Source: Acanthochromis polyacanthus
Lineage: Eukaryota; Chordata; Actinopteri; Pomacentridae
Length of the DNA: 64,000 nucleotides
Reading direction: 5' to 3'
Assembly (NCBI RefSeq): GCF_021347895.1
Contig: NC_067116.1
Span: forward strand, 43,409,628-43,473,627
Part shown: one piece after another, positions 52,270 through 63,263 of the stretch
Position numbering within the stretch: the stretch's first letter is position 1
Layout: each line of letters opens with the position of its first letter
Notes under the pieces: generated by a model
Told to the model about the DNA's origin: nothing
Databases searched by the model: none
Seen by the model: only the letters and a program-made list of their open reading frames with translations
Made by a program: the position numbers and the translations under genes

Positions 52270-52635
52270 CTGTACCTTACTAATCTACCCGCTGTGAGAT
52301 AGCATGCTGTGAATTAGCGCTATATGAACTAGATGAGCCCTCAGTAGAGGGCAGAACCACGCCCTCTGCTGGCGAAAACCCTGTCCTCCCTATACAACTG
52401 ATGCAATATGTATCAATTTTGATCATCATACGTATCTCCCTCCCTACTTGATCTGCTGACCTGTAACTCCACAACTGAGCAGGGGACCTTAGACTGATCT
52501 TCAGTGCCAAGTTTGATTATCCTGACTTCAGCGGTTGCAGAGATATCGGACCGGACATAGCCACATACATACATACCCAGCCAGATACCGCACCGAATGC
52601 AATAACCCCGCCAACGTACCCGTCGGGCGTGGTTA
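52270..52635. repeat. Interspersed repeat of unknown class
   Basis: Runs from TCTGTACCTTACTAATCTAC through GAATTAGCGCTATATGAACT and CGCCCTCTGCTGG to GCGGTTGCAGAGATATCGGA, an (ATAC) mini-repeat, and a CGCCAACGTACCCGTCGGGCGTGGTTAAT end. The words resemble interspersed repeats of fish, but the family was not identified. Confidence 0.4.
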
Positions 52636-53924
52636 ATAAAACTGAACTGAATCGAGCCAAACTTAAAAATCTGCTGTTCTATGTGTCATTTCAGTGTTCA
52701 GTCTTTCTGTCGTGATATTCCTTCTTCTGCATGAACCTCAGCCACCACTACACTGAGAACAGTCAGTGCTCCCACATCATACAGCAGCTCCCACATTAGT
52801 CTGGTTGCTGGATCGCCTCCGGCACCATTAAACGCACCGTTACCGAGCATTCGACTCTCCAGTTACTGAGCGAGGAAGTCCTTCTGAGTCATCTCTGACT
52901 GGAGGAGAAGTGGTTGGTTGGTTAGCTTAAGCAGCAAATGCCACCATAAAGACACGCAACAGAGAAGGATCCCCGCTGAAACACCAGAAAGGAAACCGGC
53001 GTCGTCCTCTCCGGCTTGACTGACAGACTCCCTCACTGGGACACACGACAGGAACACCTCAGCAGCATCCAATTATTGCAGAGGATGTCACTAAATTATA
53101 CTAGCAATGTATTTGTTGCTTATCGCTTTGAAGAAGACGTTTTGGAAAAGATGTTTGACAGACCAACACACAGACGGATATCTGTGATTCCATGACAGCT
53201 GTCATCAACAACAAGGCTTCTGTTGTCTTAATATCTCAGGGGTGCAGAGCTGATACTTCACACAGCAATTCACATGTTTGCTTACTTCATTAATTTAGTC
53301 CGGATTCCATTTCAATAGCAAAAAAAACCCCTCCAACTCCACATTAAATGTCAATTCTTTCCTCCGCTGCTTTGGAGGTAAATAGTTGACCAGCTGGTCT
53401 GCGTTTTTTGATGTTCGTTTCCTCTTTCAGATCAGTCTCTCTCTGCCTCTCCATCTCTCTCTCTCTCCATCAAACCCTTCTGGGTACCAATTAGGCCTCA
53501 AAGCTGCTGCAGTGTGTACGTGTGTGCATAGGTGTGTGTCTCTTTTTTTTCCTGTGTTTGTGCGTGTCTTGCTGCGTGTGTGATGACGCCAGCTCAGACA
53601 ACAAGCTATAGGCTACCTGTCAACAGGCACTTCAATGCTCACCATCTGCTCACACTGCAGAATGGTCTTCATTTACCCGCCGCTCACAAACCGACTCGCA
53701 AGAAAAAGGGCCGGAAAAGCACAGAGCCGATTAAAATGTGTTAGAATTGGAGCCGAGGAGAAGCTTCGGAAAGGCTATAAGTGTTTGTGTGTTGGTGTGT
53801 CAGGGAGGAAGGAAGAGCGTTGACGTTCGGAAGTGTGCGTCGTTTCTTCCATATTGTGCAAATGTGTGCTGCAGTTGTCCGTTAACCCTCGTGTCGTCCT
53901 GTGGGTCAAAGTGATCCGTTTTAA

Positions 53925-54706
53925 TAGCTTGGAAAATCCAAACTGAATCTCCATGTAATCTCCTGTCTCCATGTTAGGAGATACAGGAGAGTCAGTTTGG
54001 CATTGGGCGAACTGAATCGCGTTTCCCTCCCGGTACAGTTTGGTATGACCAATCATAGCACGGGAGGCGGGAGTTGATGCTGCGTCATCTTCAGCGCCTC
54101 GAAGATGATGCTGGAGGAGGAGGAGGAGGGGGGCCAAAGCGAATCTTTTTGTGGTCTCTTGGCGTTTTGGATGGCGTTAGTCGTCGCCTCTTTTCACTTG
54201 ACGTTTCCGACGATGAGGAGGCAGTGGATGGCTCGTTACTTTCGGCTTCTTGCCATTGTTTGTACAGAGGAAAATCCCGTTCCAAACGTGTGAGTAAATT
54301 TAAGCAACTTTTACACATACGCACCGACTTGGTTTGGCTCCGATTTAAAGTTATTCCTAACACCGCTAATCGTTCGGAAGGAGTCTTTTGTTGCGTAGCC
54401 TTTTCAAAAATAAGTGTTGTACTTGAGAGCACCCCATGTATTCGCAGATTTTTGTGACAAAAACGGCAGTAATCGTTCACCGCGACGCTTTCTCGGCTGC
54501 ATGCCATTGTTGTTTGGACTACATGGACTTCAAGGTCGATTTGTTTGTGCGTCACATCCGTGTTACGCTGATTGGTTCTTTCTCGTTCAAGCTGCATTCG
54601 TTAGCCCCTCCTTTTTGAAATCCTCTCCTGTCATCACAATGCCAGACTGCCTTTATTTGTATTTATATTAATACATAAATAAAGTCAGTCTGGATTTTCC
54701 AGGCAA
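53925..54706 (-). mobile_element. Nested DNA element carrying a ZAD-like gene
   Basis: A perfect 9-bp duplication, CCGTTTTAA, lies at 53916-53924 and 54707-54715, where the uninterrupted MITE copy at 47718 has that word once. The inverted termini TAGCTTGGAAAATCCAAACT and (inverted right end) TTGCCTGGAAAATCCAGACT match at most positions over 22 bp. The boundaries are therefore defined at base level. The element holds one open frame, on the minus strand. Its termini begin TAGC, as do those of the RecQ-bearing element at 60123, and both duplicate 9 bp. The superfamily is not determined. Confidence 0.85.
54091..54507 (-). CDS. Transposon-borne protein with N-terminal ZAD-like four-cysteine domain
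   Basis: The frame of 138 residues starts at the second in-frame ATG (MACSRESV), which directly precedes the domain; an upstream ATG at 54597 adds 30 unconvincing residues. Residues 13-85 hold C14-x2-C17 and C65-x2-C68, with NDYCRFCHKNLRIHG and VRMCKSCLNLLTRLE around them. This is the pattern of the ZAD/treble-clef zinc domain that mediates dimerisation in insect zinc-finger proteins and occurs at the N-terminus of many unnamed fish proteins. Residues 100-115 are Ser-rich, followed by a basic patch (KRRR, HKK) and a run of seven prolines. No DDE or other catalytic domain follows, so it may be the first exon of a larger element gene, or a stand-alone DNA-binding factor. The frame is intact. 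Confidence 0.6.
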   Translation of the reverse strand: MACSRESVAVNDYCRFCHKNLRIHGVLSSTTLIFEKATQQKTPSERLAVLGITLNRSQTKSVRMCKSCLNLLTRLERDFPLYKQWQEAESNEPSTASSSSETSSEKRRRLTPSKTPRDHKKIRFGPPPPPPPASSSRR

Positions 54707-54845
54707 CCGTTTTAAAGTTTGAAAATGTGTAAAAAAATAAATAAAAAAATTTACAGTGAAACTTCTGATGTCCACATTTTCAACAGTTTTGGGAAATTTT
54801 TGAACATTTTTTTGGGTGAAAAAGTAAATTTATTTTGAAAAGTGT

Positions 54846-54935
54846 TTCTTTAAGAACATTTACAAAAAAAATCAACCAAAATCCAGCAAAATTCGCTGGA
54901 TTTTGGTTGCTTTTTTGTAAATGTTCTTAAAGAAA
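54846..54935. repeat. Hairpin: 41-bp inverted repeat, 7-bp loop
   Basis: Arms at 54846-54887 and 54895-54935 (ATCAACCAAAATCCAGC against GCTGGATTTTGGTTGC, extending outward through TTTACAAA and TTAAGAACAT). Only a few bases mismatch, around the loop AAAATTC. It is absent from the sister MITE at 47718, so it arose locally. Confidence 0.9.
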
Positions 54936-55233
54936 ATATTACAAGTTTTACCGATACATATTTAATGATTTTAAATATTTTTAGGATTTTTGAAGATTTT
55001 TACAATTTTTTTGAAAATATTTACAATAAGTTTCTTGCTTAATTTGGGGATTTTTTTAAATAAAACTTAAGGGAAATTTTTAAGGAATTATTGGAAATTT
55101 TTTCCTGAAGGTGCTGCAAATTTTTTAAAAATTTGGGTTATATTTTTTGCTGAATTTTTGGATTTTTTTTTTCCCCCCAGAGAAGGAATCAATATTTTTT
55201 GTTGACTGTAACTGCAGATAACAGGAGGGTTGA

Positions 55234-56727
55234 GGCGCTGTGGCTTTGTGGTGTAATCTGGTTTGTGTCCACTCCTGACCAAGGAAATGCAGTATGAAGA
55301 AAGTTCAACACTACCTACTTATCTTCATTTAACCTAACGACCAACGACGAAAGATTTTAAAATCAATGGTGCGTGTTTACGTGAAAGAGGCAGCGCTGAA
55401 CCAGAGGAGAGTCACATATTTCTTGCATAGAGAACTTATTTGTTGACACAGAAAACACCAAAAACTGGCAAAACTGCAAATTACACTTTAAAAACAAGCG
55501 TGTGAGCTCAAGAACAACAGCAGTTTGCATCAATCTTTTTGCGTTATGGTAACGTCTATTAAGAAACAAATCTGTGGTAGCAGAGTTATTATTTTGTTTT
55601 CTATAACCACATGTATTTCTAATTACCACGCTCTCTGAGCCAATAGTCAGACTGGATTCATTATGCTTCAGTGCAAGCAGCTGAACTATTTTTTCATTTC
55701 ACCTAATTTCTTGATAACAATTTGCAATAACTGTTGTCTCTTATTTGATTTTCTTTCAGTTTTCCTTGCTGCTTTGCTTCCTTTGCTAATTACAGTACCA
55801 TAATTAACTTTAAGATTCTCAAACCTACCCTATTTCATCATACGAAGCAATAAATACCTTTACCAAACTAAAAAGAGCGGATTTTATGTTCAGTTTACTC
55901 TGACATGGGATGTGTCTGTATGTGCAGCTGTACTGCTAAACAATTTATTGAATATTGCTTTCTCAATGTATTCTGATATCTTTACTCATCAGTTTATCAG
56001 GAGCAGTGCTCATTAATCAACACTGTGCCAAGGTTAGCTCAACAGCCAGTTTGCACCCATTATTCCTGCGGTAATCAATAATCAATTATGCCTTTAATGT
56101 GATTTTTGATCAAAATTAGAAGAACACGCGGGGGCATTCAAAGTCACTGCCTGGTGTAGGTCACAAGTGTGCACGTTTTGCCTTTTATGGGAAACATTTT
56201 AGGATTTAAAAACAACAGAGCGAAACAAAAACTACACAATGACTCTCCCTCCCCCATCCTGCCTCCCTCCCTCACCTTTTCTCTCGTTCTGTATAATGTC
56301 AAGCAGACATACATTGCCGCCAGCCTTCAGGCCATGGGGATTGAACGCAGCCTATATTTATAGAGGGGGCGATCTGTTCAAACATATGCTCCCCTTAACA
56401 AAGTCATCAATGTCAAACCTCGCTCTCTGGGGCTCCGCTAATGCTACATTTAGCTTTGCATGCATAATATTAAAGGCAGCTGGACACAAAGTCTTGGAGT
56501 TGCAGTGAAAGCTAATAAGGCACATTGCTGACCTTACAGGGTCCCAATAATTACTTCAATAATAGGTGAAGTGATGATGCGGTGAGTGGAACTGTTAGCC
56601 AGGACAAAATACTTCTACTCTAGTGGGTACTTTATGGTTTTACTCTGAGTTTACACAGGCATCAAGAACAAAAGTGAATGTTTTTGTCAAATTTCAGTAA
56701 AGTTCCTTAAAATTTAAGGCCAGTTTA
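55234..56727. other. Intergenic, no gene seen
   Basis: No domain-bearing frame or recognised repeat. The open frame at 55363-55629 has no features. Confidence 0.5.
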
Positions 56728-57133
56728 TTACCTCCGCCAGGAGGTTATGTAATCACTGGAGTTTGTTTGTCTGTCTGTCCGTCTGTGTGTGTGTGTATGT
56801 GTCTGTTTGTCTGTTAACAGCATAACTCAAAAAGTCATGGACGGATTTTCACCAAATTTTTACAGGATGTCCGGAAGAGCAAAAGTAACAATCGATTAGA
56901 TTTTGGAGGTGATCCGGATCACCGTCTGGATCTAGGATGTTTTTGAAGGTCGAAGGACAATTGAGAGCAATCTGTTGGTCTCAATTGGACCAATAGATTG
57001 TTACTTTTGCTCTTCCAGACATCCTGTAAAAATTTGGTGAAAATCCGTCCATGACTTTTTGAGTTATGCTGTTAACAGACAGACAGACAAACAGACACAG
57101 ACGGACAGACAGACAAACAGCATGGCGGAGGTA
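56728..57133. repeat. Large palindromic interspersed repeat
   Basis: Left arm 56728-56905 and right arm 56990-57133 are inverted copies. Both contain AAAAAGTCATGGACGGATTT, CACCAAATTTTTACAGGATG and AGAGCAAAAGTAACAAT, and end in TACCTCCGCCA at the outside. Within each arm there is a GTCTGTCTGTCC-type tract. The centre (56906-56989) is unique. The right flank CTCCGAGTGCTTTTCTAGTTT is the reverse of the R1 start, so it belongs to the same broad fish repeat group. Confidence 0.85.
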
Positions 57134-57156
57134 TGTGCTCTCCGAGTGCTTTTCTA

Positions 57157-57230
57157 GTTTGTATAGCGCCCTTCATGTCCAAGACAATTCAAAGTGCTTT
57201 ACATAAAACATTAAGAGCATTACAGCGAGG
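57157..57230. repeat. SINE/LINE tail-like fragment
   Basis: TTTGTATAGCGCCCTTCATG and CAAAGTGCTTTACATAAAAC resemble fish SINE tails but have no tRNA head. Confidence 0.4.
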
Positions 57231-60113
57231 TGCAGATAGTTAAACGATATTGTGCAGATTTCATCCACAGGTGCATGAGAACAGACATGTTTTAGCTTAG
57301 ATTTAATCCTATAAACTCCAACTAGTAGTTTGACATTTTCTTTCTGCAAACAACAGAAACATGGTCAGAAGTAGAGCGAACTCAAAAATATCTTTTAGTG
57401 CAGAATAACAGGTATGATGCTAGAATCATAAAAAATATTTGAAAAATAATTTTGCAAAAATGAAGCTGGAATCAACTTGAGTGTTTTTCCAAGTGCAAAC
57501 AAGTGTTGCGAAAAAATAGTGGCTCTACATGCTACAGATATTTCACTACTTAGATTTTTAATTGTTTTTTTTGCATTTGTATCTGTTCCGTTTTGTGGTG
57601 CGCAGCCTGCAGTTCAGCCGAACAGTCCCTGAAATTTGTTATACAAATATTGTTTTGTAGAATTTGTAGTTTGTTTTTTTTCCTTTTTACAGAATCTGGT
57701 TGGACCAAACACAGAAGATCAAAACTGGAAATAATGTCAACATTGATTCTTTCACAACTTTAGCCTGTACAAAAGCATTTTTTTTAAATGAGAAAAAAAA
57801 ACATTTTAGAGCTAGCTGCTGTTACAAAGATTTTATAGATTTTTACCCGTTTTGCTAAACTACAGATAACATTTAGTAAAATTATAAAAGCAAAATTAAA
57901 AGAAACTTCAAACATCTTTCAGAATCACAATTTTTTACAAATGTGTGATGTTTTACCGTGTATGATCATAATACTCCAATTTTATTCCAATTTTGTTGTA
58001 TGTAATCCATTAGAATATAATGTTAGTGATATTTGCTGTTATTCTCACAACTTTTACATTTATTAACAGTTAACATGTTTCCTGTGAGCAGACGGCTTTG
58101 CGTTACACAGCCAGCAGTTAACCAAAAAAAAAAAATCAAAAGTCAATTAAATTTTGTCAAAATGATCGTTGGTCACAACAGAGTCACAAATGGCTTCATG
58201 TTTACGCCAAGCTTTGCAGAATTTTTTGTTTTTTTATAGAATGTGGCAAGAGCAAACACTTTATTTTTGGTGATTTTTTAAAATGAGACACATAGAATCA
58301 AATGAGTTAAATATTATTTTATTATTATTTTAAGCTTATATTAATGTTACTGATAGAACTGCATTTAATAGGTGATTAATTCCAGAATTGCTGAATTTTT
58401 TCACTTTTTACCACTTCTTGTTCTGATAAATGGTGTAATTTTAAAGATTTTTCCATGACAGAATGACTTTCAAACAAATGAATGGGTTCAGAGGGTTTAC
58501 AGTATTTGGTTTTGAAATACGGTGAAGTAGTACAGGTAGAGCTAAAGTTATGTTGGTCTGGACTACTCTTCCTGATGTTGTATTCAAGGATACTCCAGCA
58601 TCTCATTGATAAAGTATTTACATGGCCTTTTGGTATGGATTTGTGGGAAGGAAAAACTTTTACTGCTCCGAGAGAAGAGCAGCCTTGAGATAAAACCTTT
58701 TGCTGGAAGGCAGAGAAGAACTCGCTTAATCCTCTTGGAAAAACTGGAAAACTCTCTCCGGTCCCAAAAGGTGAAAAGGAAATTTCCCCAAACAGCTCAG
58801 CAGGATGGGCGGATCGCTGAAAGCAGTCGGATCAAGGTTGCCCGGGGCCATACCGAACAGCAGATGAGCCGAGAGACTTTCCACGGCAGAAAGAAAGTCC
58901 TGGTTCTGAACCGACAAAACCTCCAGTAGGTCAAACATGACGAGGAAGAGGAAGCAGAGGAGGCAGGCATCTCCAGAACCAGACAGACTCTCACTACTCA
59001 AAGTGAATGCTGAGTTTTAAGACAAAAAGTAGAGTAGAAAAGATTAGATTTGACATAAAAATGGAAATAAGGCGCTCCAGAGGTGGAGGCAAACACAGGG
59101 GTAGACAGATAAACAGATGGAGATGGGCTAATTAAAAAAGCAGACAGACACAGTTTTACTTGTGCGTGTTGAATCTGAACACATATTTCCTAATGAAACA
59201 CCTGAAAGCGTCTTTATTTTTATTCCCGTGTTTTTTGTTTTTTTTTATTGGGCAACACCAGGAAGCCACGCATGCTGAGCAGAGCCATCAAAACTCTGTC
59301 ACAGCGCTGACAAGGAGGCAGGAGGAGGAGAAAACAAATTAAAAATAATATAGACAAGGTGCACAGATAGATAATAGTTTCCAAATCCAACTGTGATCCA
59401 AATAGTTTCGCCTCTTCCTGCAAAGAAGCTGAGAATATTAACACTAAGCACATCGAAAAATGTCTCAGAAAGTCACCCGAGCTGCACAAACTTTCCCTCA
59501 ATGACAAAATTAAACCTCTACGAACATAAATCTTAATTAAAAATGTGAGCGCCACAGGAGTCACATGACCGTCTTTCTCTGAGGTTTATTCTGTGCATTC
59601 TTTAAGAACATGGAAATAAAAATGGATGCAGTTTTCACCAGCTATTCCCTGCTAGCAGCACTTCCACTGTCATCTCTTTCAGTTCAAGCACTTAAGTGAA
59701 AGGATTTACATATTCCCACGGGAGGACGCCGCTAAAGAGCTGATGCCTTCATTCTGTCGATCCATCTTTTCCCTTTTCGTGCACTGCTCCATTTTTTATT
59801 TTTTCTCCCCTATTGACGTCACTCCCCTGCATATAAAAAAAGTTAATTATTGCTGCACAATTTGCAGCGAACGTCTGCTACAGCTGTAGAGACGACAAAG
59901 GAAGGCACTTTTATCGAATAATCACAGAATTATTTGTACAAGTTCATGCCAGATCGGTATTTTTACCAATGATCATTTGTTCTTCTACAATGTGCAATGA
60001 AAGAATACAGTTTTATTGTATCTGGATCCTCTGAAAGCGTAATTTTTTTTTTTTTTTTTACAGATTTGTGATTTTTCTCAAACAGAATTTTGTATAATTT
60101 GTCTTCGTTTGCA
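57231..60113. other. Intergenic, no gene seen
   Basis: About 2.9 kb without a supported exon. Two overlapping frames at 58606-58929 (+) and 58726-59001 (-) lie in GC-balanced, non-repetitive sequence but show no domain and no clear splice sites; they are left unannotated. Confidence 0.45.
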
Positions 60114-60122
60114 GAATCTCCC

Positions 60123-60697
60123 TAGCCTAGCCATGCTACACCCGTGTTTCTGAAGGCACAAGGGTCTGGGGAAGCTTGACAGGGAGGGAGGCGGGCTAAA
60201 AGGTAGTCTATCAAATCCCTCTGCAGCAATTGGGTAGGTATACAACCAATCAACGCAACGAATAGGCTGACGTGGTTCCGAGAGCACCGGCGGATTGTGG
60301 CTAAGTCCCATTAGCTTCCCAACCAGCAGAGCCAACTGGTATATTAAGGATTTGCCATATCCCGTCGACATAAGTCCAAATACGTCTTTCTTCTCAATGA
60401 AACACTTCAGTGCCGTCCTTTGTTTATCTTTCAAGTTGAATTTTAGCTTCAAATCTTTAAGGGCTGTGGCCAAAGCCGAGTGGAAAGATAACCGTTTATT
60501 GTGCGCCGGTTGTTTCTGTCAGAATCGTCACGCCTCTGTCGTCACTTCGTTACGCCCGCCTTCTGACTCTACACTTCATGGTGATTGGTCCGGCCAGTTT
60601 TAGGAGAATCCAACCTCGAGCCTTATGGAGGGTAACTAGACCCACCCTGGCAGAGAATTAAATTCGTTGCCGTGGGTTGTCTAGCGCGGCTAGGCTA
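60123..60697 (-). mobile_element. TAGCC-ended DNA element, copy B, carrying RecQ fragment
   Basis: Termini TAGCCTAGCC and GGCTAGGCTA; an exact 9-bp duplication, GAATCTCCC, at 60114-60122 and 60698-60706. Left about 170 bp and right about 140 bp match copy A at 43556, including CAGGGAGGGAGGCGGGCTAA, ACGAATAGGCTGACGT and CGTTACGCCCGCCTTCTGAC. The interior between 60292 and 60506 is unique to this copy and encodes a helicase piece on the minus strand. A perfect duplication implies a younger insertion than copy A. Confidence 0.85.
60285..60500 (-). pseudogene. RecQ-type helicase N-terminal fragment (motif 0 / motif I)
   Basis: The minus-strand frame reads ATALKDLKLKFNLKDKQRTA, then CFIEKKDVFGLMSTGYGKSL and IYQLALLVGK. 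The STGYGKS word is the Walker A (motif I) of superfamily 2 helicases, and the GYGKS form with a preceding Q-motif-like KDKQ is that of RecQ/BLM/WRN-type enzymes. There is no in-frame ATG at its start (the frame opens from a stop at 60519-60521 through TTG). The DEAH box, motifs III-VI and all of the RQC region are missing, because the frame runs into the element's shared end after about residue 63. It cannot be an active helicase. It is either a relic of the element's own gene or a captured host piece. Confidence 0.75.
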
Positions 60698-60706
60698 GAA
60701 TCTCCC

Positions 60707-62866
60707 TGTTTTATTAAAAATGACAGAAAAAGCATTCATTTACACATCAACTGTCCAAAAAACAATAATTTATAAAAGACCAAAATATACACAATATCCA
60801 CTTTAAAAATGTGTATTTTTACAAAAAGTCAAATGTCTTGTCACAATGTGTGACCATAAAATTACACAATTTTGTTGTCTTTGTACTTTGCTGTATAAAT
60901 GAGCTTATATATATGTAATTATTTTACAGATAATTGCCATTACATTTTAGTTTTACAATGTTACAGTACTTTACCATTAAATACAGTATTTTTTTCTAGC
61001 ACCTTTAGATTTTCTATCACTTTGTTTTATCAGTTTATCTTTATAACCCTTCAATGGAGTTTATTCTGCTTGTATTTAGAGCAACAACTCCAAACCTCTC
61101 AGCTCTAAACTCTGTCACACAACATGACATCCACGACCCACAGGTCTCATTCTAACTTTGTGCATCAGCATCCAAACACTTTCTCTGTCCAAGGACTCCC
61201 GTTCAATCCTTCACAATTTCTTTGGCACCTTGGCTCAGCTGCCCGGGCGAGTTCACACCGAGCAGGGGCCCCTCGGTGCCTGGAGTGGCCCCATGGCGGC
61301 ACCGTGCATCGTTTCTCGGAGGATAATGTGCTCAAAAAATGCCCCCTGTCTGCCCTTGTTATTGGAAACCCTCTCACGATGAATAATGACAGACATCAGG
61401 GTGCCAAATGTCCCGTGCAGGACACCGTAGGCATTTCTCTGCTAACAGGAGGGGAACAACATCTGTTTGGCTGCTGAATGCAACGCTGATTCATCAGTCT
61501 CCCCAACACACCTCGTCTTAAAGTCGCAGTCAGCTGTTTCAGAGACGCACCGAGGGGCGACTTTAATACAATGTCAATCATTCGGCATGAAGACGGCTGC
61601 AAAATGGCTAATCTGAGCGTATATATTCATAAATAACAGCGACGGAGAGGTTTAAAAATGACGAGAGGGGAGACGGCGTTGCTCCGGTGCAGCTCGATTG
61701 ATGACTGCACCTTTAATCATGATTTGGCTCCACTGCCACTGAAGGACTGGCTCTGAAGGACACTCAGCCTCATGTAAATTCCCCCATGAGGGGAGGAAAT
61801 TGCAGACATTTCATTTTAGTGTCTCAATACTCAAACTTAAAAAACTCGCTCCAAGTTTACAGTGATGCCGAGGTAGAGAGGGTGAATGTGACCCGTAATA
61901 GACGGAGACGGGCTGGTGGTGTTTTAATGGCTTCGCTGGCAGCTCCTTTTTTTATCATCTCCAGGATTAATATCGGCCTCCTTAACCTCCTTTTCATTTT
62001 GTTTACCCCACCGTCTGACAGGTCGGGTCACGTTGCATGTCGTTGGAGCAGGAGGAGGCTAAGTTTGCATGTTAACAGCCTCGGCGGAAGTCATTTTCAC
62101 AAGCCTCGTTTTGAATGAAGGCGTTTAATACGAGTCAAAAGTGCGAGAGGATTTCATTTCGTATTCCTGAATAAATCTGCAAAGGAGGGGGGGGGGGGAT
62201 TGCGGAGGGAGGAACTGACATCTGAATGGAGAGGAGAGAATGTACGCCTGGAGGAAGTCGACTGGAGAGAGAGGAGGAGATGGATGAATTGGGAGGAATA
62301 TGAGGGTGCAAATAAGCAGAAGTCATTTGGAGTAGTAGTTCCTGTTTCAAAGGAACAATCTCCTCCATCTGACAGGTAATGACGGCGCCGCTTTCAGCTT
62401 AGTTTCACTCTCACCTGAGACACCTTTTGCTCTCCACAGCTCAGAGTTCACTACAATAGATTCCAATGAGGCTTTAGTGTGAAGGGAAACAACAATGTGC
62501 TCTAAAAGAGGGGAACGAAACGTCACCGTTTTCCGAATTTTAATTAAGAATGAACTCTTAAACGAATGAAAAATCTGCCACAATAGATGGTACATTTATC
62601 CATTTACAACATTTCTGAATGTCCACCGCTCAGTGGATATACAGATGCATAGAAGCCGAGCTGGAAAAACCCAGAAATTAGTGCAACTTCCTCATAATTC
62701 CACCTTTTATCACCAATCTTACGACTTCAAATTTGCAGAGCATTTTAACAACACCAAGCTTAAATAAAGACATTCAGAATTCTGACTTTTTTTTTCCTTG
62801 TTCAAAATGTAAACATCCAAGAGAAAAATTTGAAGCAAATGAGCGTAATAACACAGGCAATATGGA
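60707..62866. other. Intergenic; possible conserved non-coding DNA at about 61120-61780
   Basis: No gene is supported. From about 61120 to 61780 the sequence is unique, balanced in composition and contains words such as TTTAATCATGATTTGG, in the style of vertebrate developmental enhancers; this is inference only. Poly-G lies at 62187-62198. Confidence 0.35.
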
Positions 62867-63263
62867 AAACTAGAAAGCACTCAGAGCACAGTACTCCTCC
62901 AAGGCTGTCCATTCCCACACATGACATTGTCAGAAATGCAGCGTTTGTTTGTTATTGACGATCAGAAATCACGGCAACATAGAGTGTGGTTACTCAATGT
63001 AGTACTCTCAAACAAAATGATCACAGGCTTATGCATGTGTACATTACGTGCGGATACCAAATCGTGTGACCTAAATATGTAGCAGGCGGCGGGAATTGAT
63101 GGGACTTGGAAACATCCCCACAATTTAATCAGTCCCGAACGGATAAGTCCCGATAAGTCCGCAGCGGTGGATTTGTAGTAGGATCACAGTCATGTGATCG
63201 TCAGCAGGAGGCTCACATAGTGTTCATTTGTTGTCATGGTTACAGTGACGCTATCTCACCCTA

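Larger units (their letters stand above)
53886..55229. mobile_element. piggyBac-type (TTAA) MITE, copy 2, interrupted
   Basis: Left end CCCTCGTGTCGTCCTGTGGG after TTAA (53882-53885). The right end, ACAGGAGGG, is followed by TTGA, a one-base decay of the TTAA duplication. It matches the copy at 47718 across both ends. It is longer because of an inserted 782-bp element (53925-54706) and a local inverted duplication at 54846-54935. Confidence 0.85.

Noticed and set aside
54508..54597. Longer start (ATG at 54597) for the ZAD-like protein
   Set aside because: The extra 30 residues are not domain-like; the ATG at 54507 lies directly before the cysteine domain.
58606..59001. Overlapping frames on both strands in balanced-composition DNA
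   Set aside because: No domain, no convincing splice sites, no known peptide; could be chance.
59220..59564. 114-codon minus-strand frame with hydrophobic segments
   Set aside because: Hydrophobic runs come from A/T-rich sequence on the opposite strand; no recognised protein.
60078..60473. Full 131-codon frame as a helicase gene
   Set aside because: Its first codon is TTG, only about 60-70 residues are helicase-like, and the rest reads through the element's own terminus; treated as a fragment.
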